Source: Mesostigma viride (taxonomy: Eukaryota; Streptophyta; Mesostigmatophyceae; Mesostigmatales; Mesostigmataceae). From it: 64,000 bases of DNA. The stretch's first letter is position 1. Each line of letters starts with the position of its first letter. The stretch lies in NCBI GenBank assembly GCA_009746045.1, contig RPFO01000406.1, forward strand, positions 913,159-977,158, in the 5' to 3' direction. Of this stretch, positions 1 to 11,347 are shown one piece after another. Made by a program: the position numbers and the translations under genes. Below the pieces are notes generated by a model. It ran no database searches. It worked only from the letters and a program-made list of their open reading frames with translations, and was not told the DNA's origin.

Positions 1-1414
1 TATGACCAGCTAGTCCAAGAGATGAGCTCGCCTACTTTGTTTGAGGCTTGGAAGCTCGCCTTCTCCAAGGCATTGAAGGAGTGGTTGCAGTTTGAGTGTG
101 CTGCACCAACAGACAGGCGTCCCCCAGCATCAAGGAAGCTTGCTTTGAGATTTGTGCTGAAGAGGAAGGTTGTGGATGAGGTATCAGTGCCCCATGTCAG
201 ACCTGTCCTGAACGAGTATCACGGCACTGGCTGGGAGTCTGCTGGGAGAGGAGCTGTACACGCCAGGGATGCTGCATGACACGTGGAGAATTTTGCTGTG
301 TCTATACGTGGGGTTGCTGAACAGGGGAGCAGCTATGTCATCAGTGCTGCTGGACGTCAAGAGGGCATTTTTAAAATCTGATCTCGAAGTGGCCAGGAGG
401 GTGCGGAAGCAGGATGAGCCTTATTGTGTTGAGGTGCCTGCTATCTGGATTCTGGAAGCTGGAGCTGCATCAACATTTCCTGGTTATTCTGAAGGGCCTG
501 GAAGGACTCAGCTAGGTCGAGCCCTATATCATCTGGAGACTCACGCTGCAGGAAGCTCTGATCAGTGAGTGTGGCTTGAGAGTGTCTTCAGTTGATCCCT
601 GTTTGTTGCTGGCCCAATGGGAGGGTCTGCCAGTGTATGCTAGTTTGCATGCCAGAGATGATCTGCATTTGCTATAGCCCACACGACCTGGCTGAAGAAG
701 TTTATTCCTGTCATCGGTGGCAAATTTTCACTGGGCAAGGAGCTGTTGCAGGAGCCCAACAAGCCTGTAGTGTTCTGTGGAATGCAGGCTATCTACCCTG
801 TTCAAGAGGGATGGGGAGTGGAGTATCAGGCTTCAAGCTGGAGGAGATTATAAGCAGACCATTTTGAAGGCCTTGCATGCCAGAGAAGATCACCCAGGCT
901 GCAGGTCCTGAGTTGAGAGGCATGTGGGCCTGGTTTGCCAGCATCTGTGGTCCTTCTTTGATGGTCCATAGCAGAATGCCTGATGATGTGCTTGAGGATG
1001 AGAAGCCTCGAGTCATAGCCCGATTGGTGGAGAGTACCCCTGATCTGATTTTGTCTGGGATTGACTTTGCCCAGCCTATCACCTTGGAGATCTTCGTTGA
1101 CAGTTCCATGGATGCTCGCCAGGTTACCAAGGTCAGGGGGAGATCTGCTGCTCTGTTTGCTTTTTATCAGAGCAGGGCAAGTTTGTTCAGCTGGTACAGC
1201 AGACTGCAGAAGAGGGTCTGTATCAGTTCAGATGTGGCAGAATGCAGGGCCATATGATGTGAGGGGACCCAGTCCAGGTTGTGCATCAAGGAGTTAATGC
1301 TGGAGCTGGATTCAGTTACCCCTTGGTCCTTGCAGATGGAGACGTTATTGCTAACATGCAGACAGCATGGGTATGGTCCAGTTTGTTCACAAGCAGCTGT
1401 TATATACACACAGC
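1..1414 (+). pseudogene. Ty1/copia pol relic, RT to RNase H
   Basis: Degenerate Ty1/copia-type reverse transcriptase and RNase H, readable only by moving between frames. Near 190-230 a stretch resembles the copia RT start (FVLKRKVVDE). At about 330-390 LLDVKRAFLKSDLE matches the copia hallmark DVKxAFLxGxL. At about 630-670 HARDDLHL corresponds to the catalytic HVDDLL box, with its first Asp-containing position altered. From about 1080 LEIFVDSS begins a copia-type RNase H, and SSDVAECRAI near 1230 resembles the SSxEAEYRA box. The frame changes several times and stops occur, so it is not functional. It is cut by the insertion at 1415 and resumes at 2082. The gag and integrase side would lie upstream of the window. 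Confidence 0.75.
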
Positions 1415-1490
1415 AGTTATATACAACGATTCCTTCGGAATCGATACTAAGCGCTTAGTGTCGATTCCGCAGGAATCGATGTTTATAACT
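1415..1490. repeat. Left 76-bp palindrome (diverged)
   Basis: Copy of the palindrome at 2006-2081 with a few substitutions (GTGTCGATTCCGC in place of GTATCGATTCCGA), so self-complementarity is imperfect. Confidence 0.85.
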
Positions 1491-2005
1491 AAGACTGTTG
1501 CGACACGCCGGCATCCCGGGTTCGAATCCCGCTAGGATCGTTCCGGGGGTGGATTTTTCGCCTAGAAATGCGAATAACGTTGCGGACGCTAATCGTTCGG
1601 CCTAATTAATGTGCTATGTTAATCGAAAAAGGCAAGTGCTCTCCGCTTACTAGGCGGAGTACCAGCGCTAGCTATTCGACTGATATGATGTGCTCAACCG
1701 GCTAATCATCTGTGTTGTTCGACGTCGCTCCGAAAATCGGCTAAGTCCCCGAAATCGGCTATTTTCCACGCGATGTCTCGCTATAATCGACTAGGCCTAG
1801 TTCGGTGGCTCGCTGGGCACCGAGTATGATAGGCCGCTGGCCTCTGACCCCCTGTCGACTAGGAAATTTCGACAATCGAATAAGGAAAATTCGATAATCA
1901 AATAGGAAAGTTCGATGGTCGAATAGGCATCTTCGATAATCGAATAGCCAATTCGATGACCCGACTAGTATCGGCCTTAGCCTTGCCGGCGCAAGCAAAA
2001 GTTTT

Positions 2006-2081
2006 AGTTATATACAACGATTCCTTCGGAATCGATACTAAGCGCTTAGTATCGATTCCGAAGGAATCGTTGTATATAACT
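2006..2081. repeat. Right 76-bp perfect palindrome
   Basis: Both 38-bp halves are exact reverse complements, meeting at TAAGC|GCTTA. The arms contain nested hairpins, so a branched cruciform is possible. Confidence 0.95.
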
Positions 2082-2230
2082 GGCCAGAAGCCAGGATCTG
2101 GATTATTTGTTTGCTGAAGGAGTTTGGTTGACTTGAAGCATATCCCTGGAGAGGAGAACCCTGCTGATGCATTGACCAAGCTGCCACACAAGGCCCCAGC
2201 CCGGTACAATGTACTGAGGAAGCTCATATG
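2082..2230 (+). pseudogene. Ty1/copia RNase H C-terminus
   Basis: Continuation of the copia relic after the insertion. The frame at about 2131-2230 reads LKHIPGEENPADALTKL and ends VLRKLI followed by a stop. This matches the copia C-terminal signature in which HVPxxxNxAD-xLTK closes the RNase H domain. A short upstream part contains a stop. It confirms that 1-1414 and this piece are one interrupted element. Confidence 0.85.
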
Positions 2231-2547
2231 AATTAATGCTGACTGCCAAGTTGGTCTATCTGTCTAAAAGCTGAGAGCTGGGTCTAAAAGTCTCTGGCTG
2301 GATATCAGGCTGGGAGCTTGATTGTACATAATCCTGAGCACACCTTGAGGGGTGAGACATGTCTCTGGTGTGGGAATGTCTGACATTGTCTCTGATGGAG
2401 AGATGTCCATCTGGGGTTTTCATCTCAGACTGTCTGAGGTTTCCCCAGATCTGCGGTTTGTGGGCGGGGTTCGATTCCCTGGTGCCGTCTTAAGGCGGAG
2501 TTTCACGGACTGGCTGACCCATCCATCCATCATGCTGATGAGGTGGC
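2231..2547 (+). other. Copia 3' flank, no gene
   Basis: Non-coding sequence after the copia stop, presumably 3' UTR or decayed LTR. It contains an isolated pol III B-box-like GGTTCGATTCC at 2468-2478 without a foldable tRNA around it. Confidence 0.4.
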
Positions 2548-3072
2548 AGTTATGCACTGTGGCAAATGGAAGCGAACGTGTGTTTGATTATGCAATGGCT
2601 GGCATATATCAATCCATGCAAGCTTGCCAAGCTGGATTGCATGGGCACGTAGTAGGTTAGGGTAACCTAGCTATCCTGCACTAGTGCTAACCAATGCGAT
2701 GCTGGCTCCGTCCAGCTAGATCTACTCCAGCTAGGACTGATACGATGCCCTCAGGCACGACTGCCTAACAGCACTACGTGGATGATCCTGGACCTCCCCT
2801 ACGGGACCTCCGTACAGGACTAGCACTGCAGCCCACCTTGTGGTCCGGCCTCACAGCTCATCAACCCTACCACGTGCGTATCACGTGCGTGTGCCCTACA
2901 GATCTCAGTGCTAATATCTAGCACCCACGTGCCCAACATGGCACGTGCGGATCTAAACCCTAGTAGAGATCTGTCCAGTGTACTACACCACCGTCCAGGT
3001 CCGTATCCCACTTGGGAGACGGAGACAACGCCGTGTGTACAGATAGTCTAGGCCTGAAGCCCTAGAATAACT
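2548..3072. repeat. ~525-bp repeat, copy 1 (solo-LTR-like)
   Basis: Direct repeat of 4482-5010, nearly identical. It begins AGTTATGCACTG and ends AGAATAACT, so it carries short terminal AGTTAT/ATAACT inversions. No coding capacity. The paired direct arrangement could be two LTRs of a decayed element, but the interior (3073-4481) does not encode a recognisable pol. Two independent insertions are equally possible. Confidence 0.6.
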
Positions 3073-3163
3073 CCCATTATTACTTTTCTTTGGGGAGTGA
3101 GGGGAAGACTCTTCCCACAACCCACTCCGTGCTAACCGCCTGTAGCGCTCCGCCACTCGCCGC

Positions 3164-3679
3164 TCACGTCGAACTGGCCCTGCCGCAATTCCCCCGACGC
3201 CCACTGCGCCTGCGAACGCTCGTGGCGCGCCCACACCTGTCGCTGCCTGCGCGAGCTCTCGTCGCACCGCACCAGCTGGCTCCGCAGCTCCATCCTCCTC
3301 GCCTGGCCACCAACTCCTCGCGCATCCGGTCGACTAATGCTGTGATCACAGTCTGTATTCCGACCAGACCGTGCAGCTCTTGCTGAATGTCGTCGGCGCT
3401 CCGGTGTGCCGGAACGACGATGGTCCGGACGTGCCGCAAGATGCGCTCCCAATCCTCGACCTGGTCGTCGACGAATTGTGCAAAATTGCGGTCAACAGGT
3501 GGCCGATCTGCAAGCAAGAGGGATAAATCTCGAACAACACGACGTAATTCAGGGGAAATAGAACCACCAGCAGCTTGTCGAGGAAACCGGAAATCCTGCT
3601 GCCGTGGTTCTTCCTGCACCATTCGACACCCGACGAGCTTCACGACGTCGTCAACGCTGCACGCAGCACACAGTAACAA
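3164..3679 (-). CDS. Unrecognised ORF, possibly gag-like fragment
   Basis: An open frame of about 171 codons on the minus strand between the repeat at 2548-3072 and the inverted-repeat arm at 3716. The N-terminal two thirds is charged and helix-rich, with repeated Arg, Glu, Val and Leu (for example ELRRVVRDLSLLLADRPP and VEDWERILRHVRTIVV), and could form a coiled coil. The C-terminus is Arg/Gly/Ser-rich and is probably out of frame. No catalytic motif is visible. Its place inside repeats suggests a structural ORF of a retroelement, but that is inference only. Confidence 0.3.
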   Translation of the reverse strand: MLLCAACSVDDVVKLVGCRMVQEEPRQQDFRFPRQAAGGSISPELRRVVRDLSLLLADRPPVDRNFAQFVDDQVEDWERILRHVRTIVVPAHRSADDIQQELHGLVGIQTVITALVDRMREELVARRGGWSCGASWCGATRARAGSDRCGRATSVRRRSGRRGNCGRASST

Positions 3680-3715
3680 ACCTCCTGGTCGTTCCGTCGA
3701 GACTGCTTGTAACTT

Positions 3716-4426
3716 GAGTTAACGTTTTTAAGTGCAATGTATGAAGGATATGCAGCGATGCAGCAATTACACGAATGTGGTTGGAACGGAGCTTTGTTAA
3801 AATTGGATAAGCTTGCAGCACTCAGGCACTTGAGGCTTAGACACGAGCTTGCCAAGTCAAGGCAACACACGTGAGGCGGGCTCGCAAGAGATGACCAGTT
3901 GGCACTCAGTCTGGCCTATTCTTTATATACTTGTTCACTGTGCTTTGCTAGGCCTGAGCAGCCTCGTAGGGCCTGCTCAGTATTAACACCCCGGTTCAGT
4001 ATTATAATAACCTGTACAGCGTCCAGATCCTATACAGTAGGTCTGCCATACAGGCACAGTGACCACAGAGTACAGTCCACACAGTGATTATTGCATCTGC
4101 ACCCAATAGTCCAGGACTAAGCTGCCTGCGGTACCAACAGACCACAGGTTAAGGTTCCTATTTCCTGCGTACGACGAATTAATATAATACCGTCGTAGGT
4201 ACAGTACCTAATTCCTGTCAGCCCAGGAATTACTGTCGACCCCATATGTCGGCGGCACATATTCACGCACGACTTGGAAGATCAGCCGGCTCATGCTTGC
4301 GCGCGACCGGGAAGTCGAAACGCCATAACTTTCTTGATACTTGTCGGAATGAACTCGTTCCGGTGCCGCTGGAATCGTATAGATGTGCCGAATCAGGAAC
4401 ACGCCAATGCGCTTGGCGTTAACTCC
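3716..4426 (-). repeat. ~710-bp inverted repeat, arm 1
   Basis: Reverse complement of 5505-6210 with moderate divergence and small indels. Each arm ends in GAGTTAACG/CGTTAACTC, a short terminal inversion. A TATATAAAG-type TATA box followed by an initiator-like stretch lies in the arm (TATATAC in this copy). A short frame with IGVFLIRH and FQVVREYVP is open in both arms, but its substitutions are not clearly synonymous. It could be a solo LTR or a non-autonomous element present twice in opposite orientation. Confidence 0.65.
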
Positions 4427-4481
4427 GACATTGTTCGAGAGTAGATTGTAAAAAAAAACTGAGATTTTTTTAACAATGCAA

Positions 4482-5010
4482 GTTATGCACTGCATGTGGC
4501 AAATGGAAGCGAACGTGTGTTTGATTATGCAATGGCTGGCATATATCAATCCATGCAAGCTTGCCAAGCTGGATTGCATGGGCACGTAGTAGGTTAGGGT
4601 AACCTAGCTATCCTGCACTAGTGCTAACCAATGCGATGCTGGCTCCGTCCAGCTAGATCTACTCCAGCTAGGACTGATACGATGCCCTCATCAGGCACGA
4701 CTGCCTAACAGCACTACGTGGATGATCCTGGACCTCCCCTAGGACCTCCGTACAGGACTAGCACTGCAGCCCACCTTGTGGTCCGGCCTCACAGCTCATC
4801 AACCCTACCACGTGCGTATCACGTGCGTGTGCCCTACAGATCTCAGTGCTAGTATCTAGCACCCACGTGCCCAACATGGCACGTGCGGATCTAAACCCTA
4901 GTAGAGATCTGTCCAGTGTACTACACCACCGTCCAGGTCCGTATCCCACTTGGGAGACGGAGACAACGCCGTGTGTACAGATAGTCTAGGCCTGAAGCCC
5001 TAGAATAACT
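4482..5010. repeat. ~525-bp repeat, copy 2 (solo-LTR-like)
   Basis: Second copy of the 2548-3072 repeat, lying between the two inverted-repeat arms. It begins AGTTATGCACTGCATG and ends AGAATAACT. A few indels distinguish it from copy 1. Confidence 0.6.
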
Positions 5011-5504
5011 GTGGCGACAGGTCCCCTGATTTTCCACGGACTCGGAATGAGTGTAGGAGCTTGTGGTTTTGCATGTGCTTCGCGTAGATGATTGTATCTG
5101 GTTCGATAAGGGGCAGCTTACCGTCGCCGACTCCTGTCTGGGGGTCAGCAATGTTTTCTGATGAGCTGTTGTGGGTGATCTGTGGGGTTTCGCCTAAGGT
5201 CCTGAAGGTTGTACATACTTAGAACTCAAGTTCTTCACTGAACACCTATGGGCTGCCACAGTTGGCCAACCTCTTGTACATGGGTCACACAACGAGCCTC
5301 CCATGCAGGAAGGGATAGGGACTCATTGTAATTTGTTTGTGCTCCTGAACCAGTATGGGTGCTATGTACATACAATAAGGAATCCAAGCTGACTGTCATG
5401 CCCAGAGGGTTGTGACTTGTAGTCGGGGAGGATGTCCAGTACCCATTGTGTGTGTTTGTATGTAGACTTGTGTGAGCTGCTACAGCTCAAGAAAAGAAAG
5501 AATT
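5011..5504. other. Spacer, no gene seen
   Basis: Unique sequence between the direct repeat and inverted-repeat arm 2. No recognisable protein, RNA or repeat. Confidence 0.4.
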
Positions 5505-6210
5505 GGAGTTAACGCCAAGCGCATTGGCGTGTTCCTGATTCGGCATATCTCTACGATTCCAGCGGCACCGGAACGAGTTCATTCCGACAAGTATCAAGAA
5601 AGTTATGGCGTTCCGACTTCCCGGTCGCGCGCGAGCGCGAGCCGGCTGTTCTTCCAAGTCGTGCGTGAATATGTGCCGACGGCATACTGGGTCGACAGTA
5701 ATTCCTGGGCTGACAGGAATAAGGTGCTGTACCTACGACGGTATTGGATTAATTCGTCGTACGCAGGAAATAGGAACCTGTGGTCTGTTGGTACCGCAGG
5801 CTTAGTCCTGGTGGACTATTGGGTGCAGATGCAATAATAATCACTGTGTGGACTGTACTCTGTGGTCACTGTGCCTGTATAGCAGACCTAGCTGCTGTAT
5901 AGGATCTGGACGCTGTACAGGTTATTAACTACTGTACCGGGGTGTTAATACTGAGCAGGCCCTACGAGGCTGCTCAGGCCTAGCAAAGCACAGTGAACAA
6001 GTATATAAAGAATAGGCCAGTGCCAACTGGTCATCTTGCGAACCCGCCTCACGTGTGTTGCCTTGACTTGGCAAGCTCGTGTCTAAGCCCTCAAGTGCCT
6101 GAGTGCTGTAAGCTTATCCATTTTTAACAAAACTCCGTTCCAACCACATTCGCATAATTGCTGCATTGCAACAATATCCTTCATACATTGCACTTAAAAA
6201 CGTTAACTCC
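5505..6210 (+). repeat. ~710-bp inverted repeat, arm 2
   Basis: Partner of arm 1 (3716-4426) in opposite orientation, starting GGAGTTAACG and ending CGTTAACTCC. It contains a TATATAAAG box at about 6001, followed by a possible short transcript start region. No TSD was found around either arm. Confidence 0.65.
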
Positions 6211-6905
6211 TCCAGTACACCTTGGGCTTCTGGGGGTCCTGCTTGTGGCAGAGGTATTCCGGCCGGCCACGGGTCGCGTCGCTGCATGCTGCTGCTGAGC
6301 GGGGGTCAGGTCGTCGTCCAGCATCCAGGTGAGGTCGTGCAACCTCTTGCGTCGAGAAAGGAACCTCTGCTTGTCGTCACGGGAGGGGAAGCTAGGTGAG
6401 CATGCAGGACTGGTGGGGGAGCCGCCTTGTCCCGAGAGTGGGGAAGGGCCGGTGGCACCCACGCAGTTCTACTGACACTACCTCTCGGACCTACTACCAG
6501 GCCCATGAGGGTATAAGGAGCTGGTCCTTGAGCTCGTCGGCAAGGGTGGTTGACGTCTCACCTGCATGGCTTCTGGGGGAAGCGACGCAGCACCACCCGG
6601 CAGTCGCGGCGAGCGCGGTCGGTGGCCTCCTGTTGCTGGGCCTGGCGGTGGTCCTCCAGCTCCTGGAGCTTCGTGGCGATGGCGTCAGTGGTTGCATGAG
6701 GCGGTCGCTGACCGCAGCAGGTCCGCGTAGGATCGAGAGCGGCGGGAGGTCGCCAGCATCCTGCCGGGGTGGCTGGGATGCGATGGTCGGGCCGTCTGCT
6801 CCGCTATCTTTGGGACCTGTGTGGCCAGGGCCTTGGTGTGGGCGGTGATGGCTTCAAGCTTCTTCATGAGCACGCCACACTTACCCTCCACCTGGTGTCT
6901 AATCA
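6211..6905 (-). pseudogene. LINE ORF1 relic, C-terminal half
   Basis: Minus-strand relic of an L1-type ORF1 (RNA-binding chaperone). In order: a coiled-coil-like stretch (MKKLEAITAHTKALATQV, about 6880-6830), a region resembling the RRM start (DCRVVLRRFP), then FPSRDDKQRFLSRRKRL and LDDDLTPAQQQ (about 6400-6300). The last two match the ORF1 C-terminal pattern also seen at 21392-21820 and 49837-50448. Frameshifts separate these pieces. Its 5' part lies at 10790-11046, across the large insertion. Confidence 0.6.
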
Positions 6906-7358
6906 ATGTCCTCAAATGAGAAAATGTCCTCAAATGAGGACATTTTAAAGCATGGATACCATTTGTAATAACTAACACATGTCAACACATCCATGGGTAC
7001 GGTATGGAACCATGTTCATTTATGATATGTTCAAGAGTTGCAATGCTTAACATCCATGAAATATGCTCATTGTATAATTGTTTACGATTAATAAATGCAG
7101 GGGGGTCGCTACGCCAGTGACCAAATAGCACTCAAGTCAACAATATGCAGAAGGCATGGCCATGTACACCGTCCGCATTAGAAGTTTTAAATAAATAATT
7201 AGCTTCTGGAAAATGTTCTGGCTGAAAACCATAAAAAAAACAAAAGAAAATTAATTAATTAACTCCGGGGGCTGAGGACTGGACTCAACAAACAAACAAA
7301 CAAAATTAATTAACTCATGTGGGCACGGGGTCGTCGCCCTGTGAGAAAACAAACAAAC

Positions 7359-7382
7359 ACTTTATATTATATAATATAAAGT
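7359..7382. repeat. 24-bp AT palindrome
   Basis: ACTTTATATTAT followed by its exact reverse complement, next to an (AAAC)n run. Confidence 0.85.
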
Positions 7383-9996
7383 ACATAAAACCTTCGAAAA
7401 TACCTTGGACAGGCGGGGAACATGAAATATCGTGAAAATCGAAAAAAACCCGCGAGACGCAGGCCGAGCGCGGGGTGAGGCGCGAACCAAGTGAACCGCT
7501 TTTGCATCCAGCAATCCACGCTCTACTGCCTCGGCAGGGCACGTCGGTCGGTACTCAGTAGAGGCTGAGGCCTGAGCGTGTCTACAGATGTACATGTAAG
7601 ATGTACTACTCATGTGCGATACTTATGGGCCTTGAGCAATTAAATAGGGTATCACTGACCTGAGACCTCCACTGACCATAGCCTGTGGCCGCCGAAAGGG
7701 GGGCCGCCGGGCCGGGTTGGGGACGGCGTGTACCATATCTACCAAACAAACAAAAGAAATTCAATTAAATAAGTACCCACGTGCCTTGAACGGCTGCAGG
7801 ACAAACAAACAAACAAAAGGTTAAATAATAAAAACCCGGGACTCTAACTGGCTCCCCAACAAACAATCCAGGGTTATTCGTAATGCAAATACGGCAAAAA
7901 TTGACCCATAATAACAAACTTCCAATGCGGACGGTGTAATGGCTGGACCGGAAAATGCACCCAGGGTGCCCACAACATGTCTATGTTACACCCTCGCAGT
8001 CCTAGACCCGGCAGCCTGCCAGGGGGGGGGGGGCACAAAATGTAACTGGCAGCCAGGGACCATGGTGCAGGCCAAACAGTGCTCAGGTGTAAAGCTAGCT
8101 CAGTCCAAATAGTGAAATATGAAGCAAATACTTGCCAAGGTTAGGTCCATGATCGTTAGTAGAGGCTTGGCTGCCACCACGGTGCTAAACCATGATGCTG
8201 AACCCTTACGTTATACATGAAACATATACTACAAAGAGGCACAAGTTGTAACACAAGCACAATGTAAACATGACAAGCTCAAGTTTCCAAGCCAGTCTTG
8301 ATCACTTGGACATGAGTTGAAGCATTAGAAACATATGGGCAAACATACCAGCAAGCCTTCAAAAAATTTTCAGCAACAAGGCAGTATATGTGTTGAATCA
8401 AACTACCACATCGCAATTAAGCACAGTGACTTCTACTTGCTGCTGTTTTGATAACGCAAGGCCGTTTACCTTTTTAGTGACGCAACGGGAAAATAAAGTA
8501 CTGCCCAGCAAACTTCCGTTACTCCCCGGACATAAACGTAATCAAAACCACAAAGTTGGGCATTGAGAAAAGCAACCGGAATTTATCACGTCTGCGGGAG
8601 TTATACTAAGGTTACAATCCGCTTAACACGCTTACTTAGAACGATGCGGTTGAGAACGACAGTCGCAACCTTGTTCTTGACGTGCGCCCAGGCCGCCAGC
8701 TGCGCGGGCCAGCTCAAGAAATATATATTAACCCATAGTCCGGGAATGGGTTTTTGGCATTTTTAGATCGACCCCTGAAAATGGAAAAAATCATAACTCA
8801 TAGGCCACGACTGGCAAATACCCCCAACCAAGGTGCTAGGAGTATCTACACTTGAAGTGCTTTCAGAAAATGCAATAACATCACGAGTCCATTCAGTGCT
8901 TTGCAAGATATTTACCGTCAAAGTTGGACAAAAGACGATCATTTTCAGGTAAGCAAAAGCCCCTTAGATAATAACACCTACTGGGAGGGTCAGGAACCTC
9001 AATATTAACATTGGACAGTTTCATTGGATAGTGCCACCATGCTTTCCTAGGGTCAGACCGCACGGATAGCCCACCTGACCTATATAATGCGCTCACTTAC
9101 GTGTGCGGGTTACGCGCGCGTAAGCAGCCATCCATGAAATGCCACACAGTTATGCATTGTATACAGCCACATAGGACTGTCAAAAGTGCTGGGAAGCAAA
9201 GAAGTTGCTAAACCAGCACTAACAGAATGGCATCCTCCAAAAGATACACCACAAACTGAGCAGATTTGGGGCTAATAGCACTCATACAGCAGGCATGGAA
9301 ACCTGCTGCAAGAGGCACTGATACACTCGCGAGTAAAATCGAGGTATAAACGACAGATTCCCGTGCAAACGACATGCAAACACGTTGCCGTACCTGGCTT
9401 GATCACGACCTTTCCGGGTTCTGCTGGCCGGGACCCTCATATCTCACACTGGCTAATGTTTCCAGGCATAGGCCGCCATAGCCGCATAGTGAATTCATCC
9501 GCCATGACTACCAGGTTGATGTTCTGTGCAAAGATGACCTATGAACGCATCCGAATTCACAGGGACGCTGCTCCGGATGTCCCGTACCAAAACTGGGTGC
9601 TCGGGCTGGCGCAGACTGCCGGGCCATAAGAAGAAAATCGAAATATGACACGCCATTACTAATCTGGTACTGACGACCAAGAAAGCAGTAATTTTCTACC
9701 TGTATTTTGCCAATGCTACATATCTGGCCACCCCTGACCTACGAAAATCATGCATCATCATTCTGAGCAACATTCTGAACTGTTACAAGCCGCGAGACGC
9801 AAAATTTCCTTGATAACGGCATGCTAGCAGCCATATCTAGTTACGCGCGCGAGTGAAAATTTCCCCCCAAAGTCACGTGATACTGTCTCAATACACGTTG
9901 TAATTACCAGGCTATGGCGAATATTACCCCCAAATCTATGCATCACCTTCGTCCTTAAGTGTTCCCAGACCCACCGGACAACTTCCCTCCGTCACG

Positions 9997-10034
9997 GGTG
10001 GCGCGGCGCTCAATGCCCGGAGCGCCGCGCCACC
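9997..10034. repeat. GC hairpin, 15-bp stem and 8-nt loop
   Basis: GGTGGCGCGGCGCTC pairs perfectly with GAGCGCCGCGCCACC around the loop AATGCCCG. It is isolated within AT-rich non-coding DNA. Confidence 0.85.
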
Positions 10035-10789
10035 GGGAGTCAAACAGTGCGATATATCGATGGCACTGTTTCCGGACTAAGGGTGACGCGTGGGAAGCAC
10101 CCAGCCTTGCGGCAAAAGAAAAATATGACTCGCGCTCGCCCTGGTTTTCGCCAGGCGCGACTGCGACATCACGACGAAGAAATAGAGACTCTTTGACGCA
10201 TGCAACTGCCCAGGTCCCTCTTCTCCCCATGTCGCCCATAAGCCCATAAGCGTACCATAACACATACTCGCGATATCCGCAGTGCCTGGGCGGAAAAAGA
10301 AATTGTAAAACCGAACTGCGAACTGACCTATCATGTGATCTACGCAGCTCTCAGGTTTTCTTCAACAATGCCAAAATCCGTTCATGAACAAAATTTTCGA
10401 CATATACAAAGCACCTGCACGTGAAGAATAGCATATTCGAAATCACTTGATGACGATCTAAAATGCTGACTTCGTCCGGGGCAAAATAATGTCCTATAAC
10501 ATTCAGGCAAGCCTCGGAACTGGCGCGACCCCATAGCCGCCACTCGACAAAACACTCGATTGCATTGCGTTGTTCTTGCTATTGTAGGTACTTTTCGTCG
10601 CCTCGTATTTTCCAGGTACGGTCAACCCCTGTCGACCCCAGGGGCTTGGCGCGCTCAGTACCTATCCCAGTTTCGCGCCAAAACCCACCAAGTGACCCTA
10701 GGACCAAATTTGGCGCCAAAACCGCGCCCCTGACCCCCCCGTCTCAAACTAGGACTATGTCCTCAAATGAGGACATTTGGTTTTTGGAC

Positions 10790-11046
10790 ACTGGTTAAGG
10801 CGAGAGACAAGTGCAGCGTGCGTTTCCGATGCCTGCGCCGCGCTGTGTAGCGCCGTGCTGAACTCCAGGGTTCAGTTGTAGCTTGTGGACGACCCGGGTT
10901 TCCACATTGGAGTACCCGGGCCTCCACCGTGTTGAGCGTGGTGTTCAGCAATGTCATCTTCTCGGCCAGCGGCGCCAGGTCACGTGCTCCTCCAGCACTG
11001 CGCGGATGTCATTGAATTATGCATGCCGGGCAATCATTTGTTTTCG
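10790..11046 (-). pseudogene. LINE ORF1 relic, N-terminal half
   Basis: Minus-strand sequence readable as part of an ORF1 coiled coil (KMTLLNTTLNTVEARV), more GC-rich than the insertion to its left. Its composition and orientation match the ORF1 relic at 6211-6905, suggesting one gene split by the 3.9-kb insertion. Heavily decayed. Confidence 0.4.
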
Positions 11047-11345
<299 letters not shown>

Positions 11346-11347
11346 GG

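Larger units (their letters stand above)
1415..2081. mobile_element. Insertion with palindromic ends inside the copia relic
   Basis: A 667-bp block splits the copia RNase H. Its right end (2006-2081) is a perfect 76-bp palindrome and its left end (1415-1490) is a slightly mutated copy of it. Both begin AGTTATAT and end ATAACT. Inside each half CGATTCC-TTC-GGAATCG can form a further hairpin. Just inside the left end, 1521-1537 reads as a tRNA T-arm or pol III B-box-like GGTTCGAATCC. No protein is encoded. No clear TSD was seen. It may be a foldback or other non-autonomous element; I do not recognise the family. Confidence 0.6.
6906..10776. mobile_element. 3.9-kb non-coding insertion with ATGTCCTC hairpin ends
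   Basis: Splits the ORF1 relic. Both ends carry ATGTCCTCAAATGAGGACAT (6924-6943 and 10757-10776), a hairpin with an 8-11 bp stem and AAAT loop; the left end has an extra partial copy at 6906-6920. The interior is AT-richer than the flanks and has no convincing ORF. It contains several (AAAC)n and TTAATTAA tails at 7220-7820, a 24-bp palindrome at 7359-7382, a G13 run near 8021 and a 15-bp-stem hairpin at 9997-10034. No TSD was identified, so exact termini and class are unsure. Confidence 0.45.

Noticed and set aside
2468-2478. Isolated B-box GGTTCGATTCC
   Set aside because: No acceptor or D-arm pairing partner nearby.
4208-4585. 125-codon frame (and its partner at 5472-5837)
   Set aside because: Lies in the inverted-repeat arms; the frame breaks at different points and substitutions do not favour synonymous sites as far as I can see.
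7463-7535. 73-nt minus-strand tRNA-like sequence with pairing ends GCCGAG/CTCGGC and GGTTCGCGCC
   Set aside because: The T-stem does not pair and the anticodon loop lacks the conserved U33, so it cannot be supported as a tRNA.
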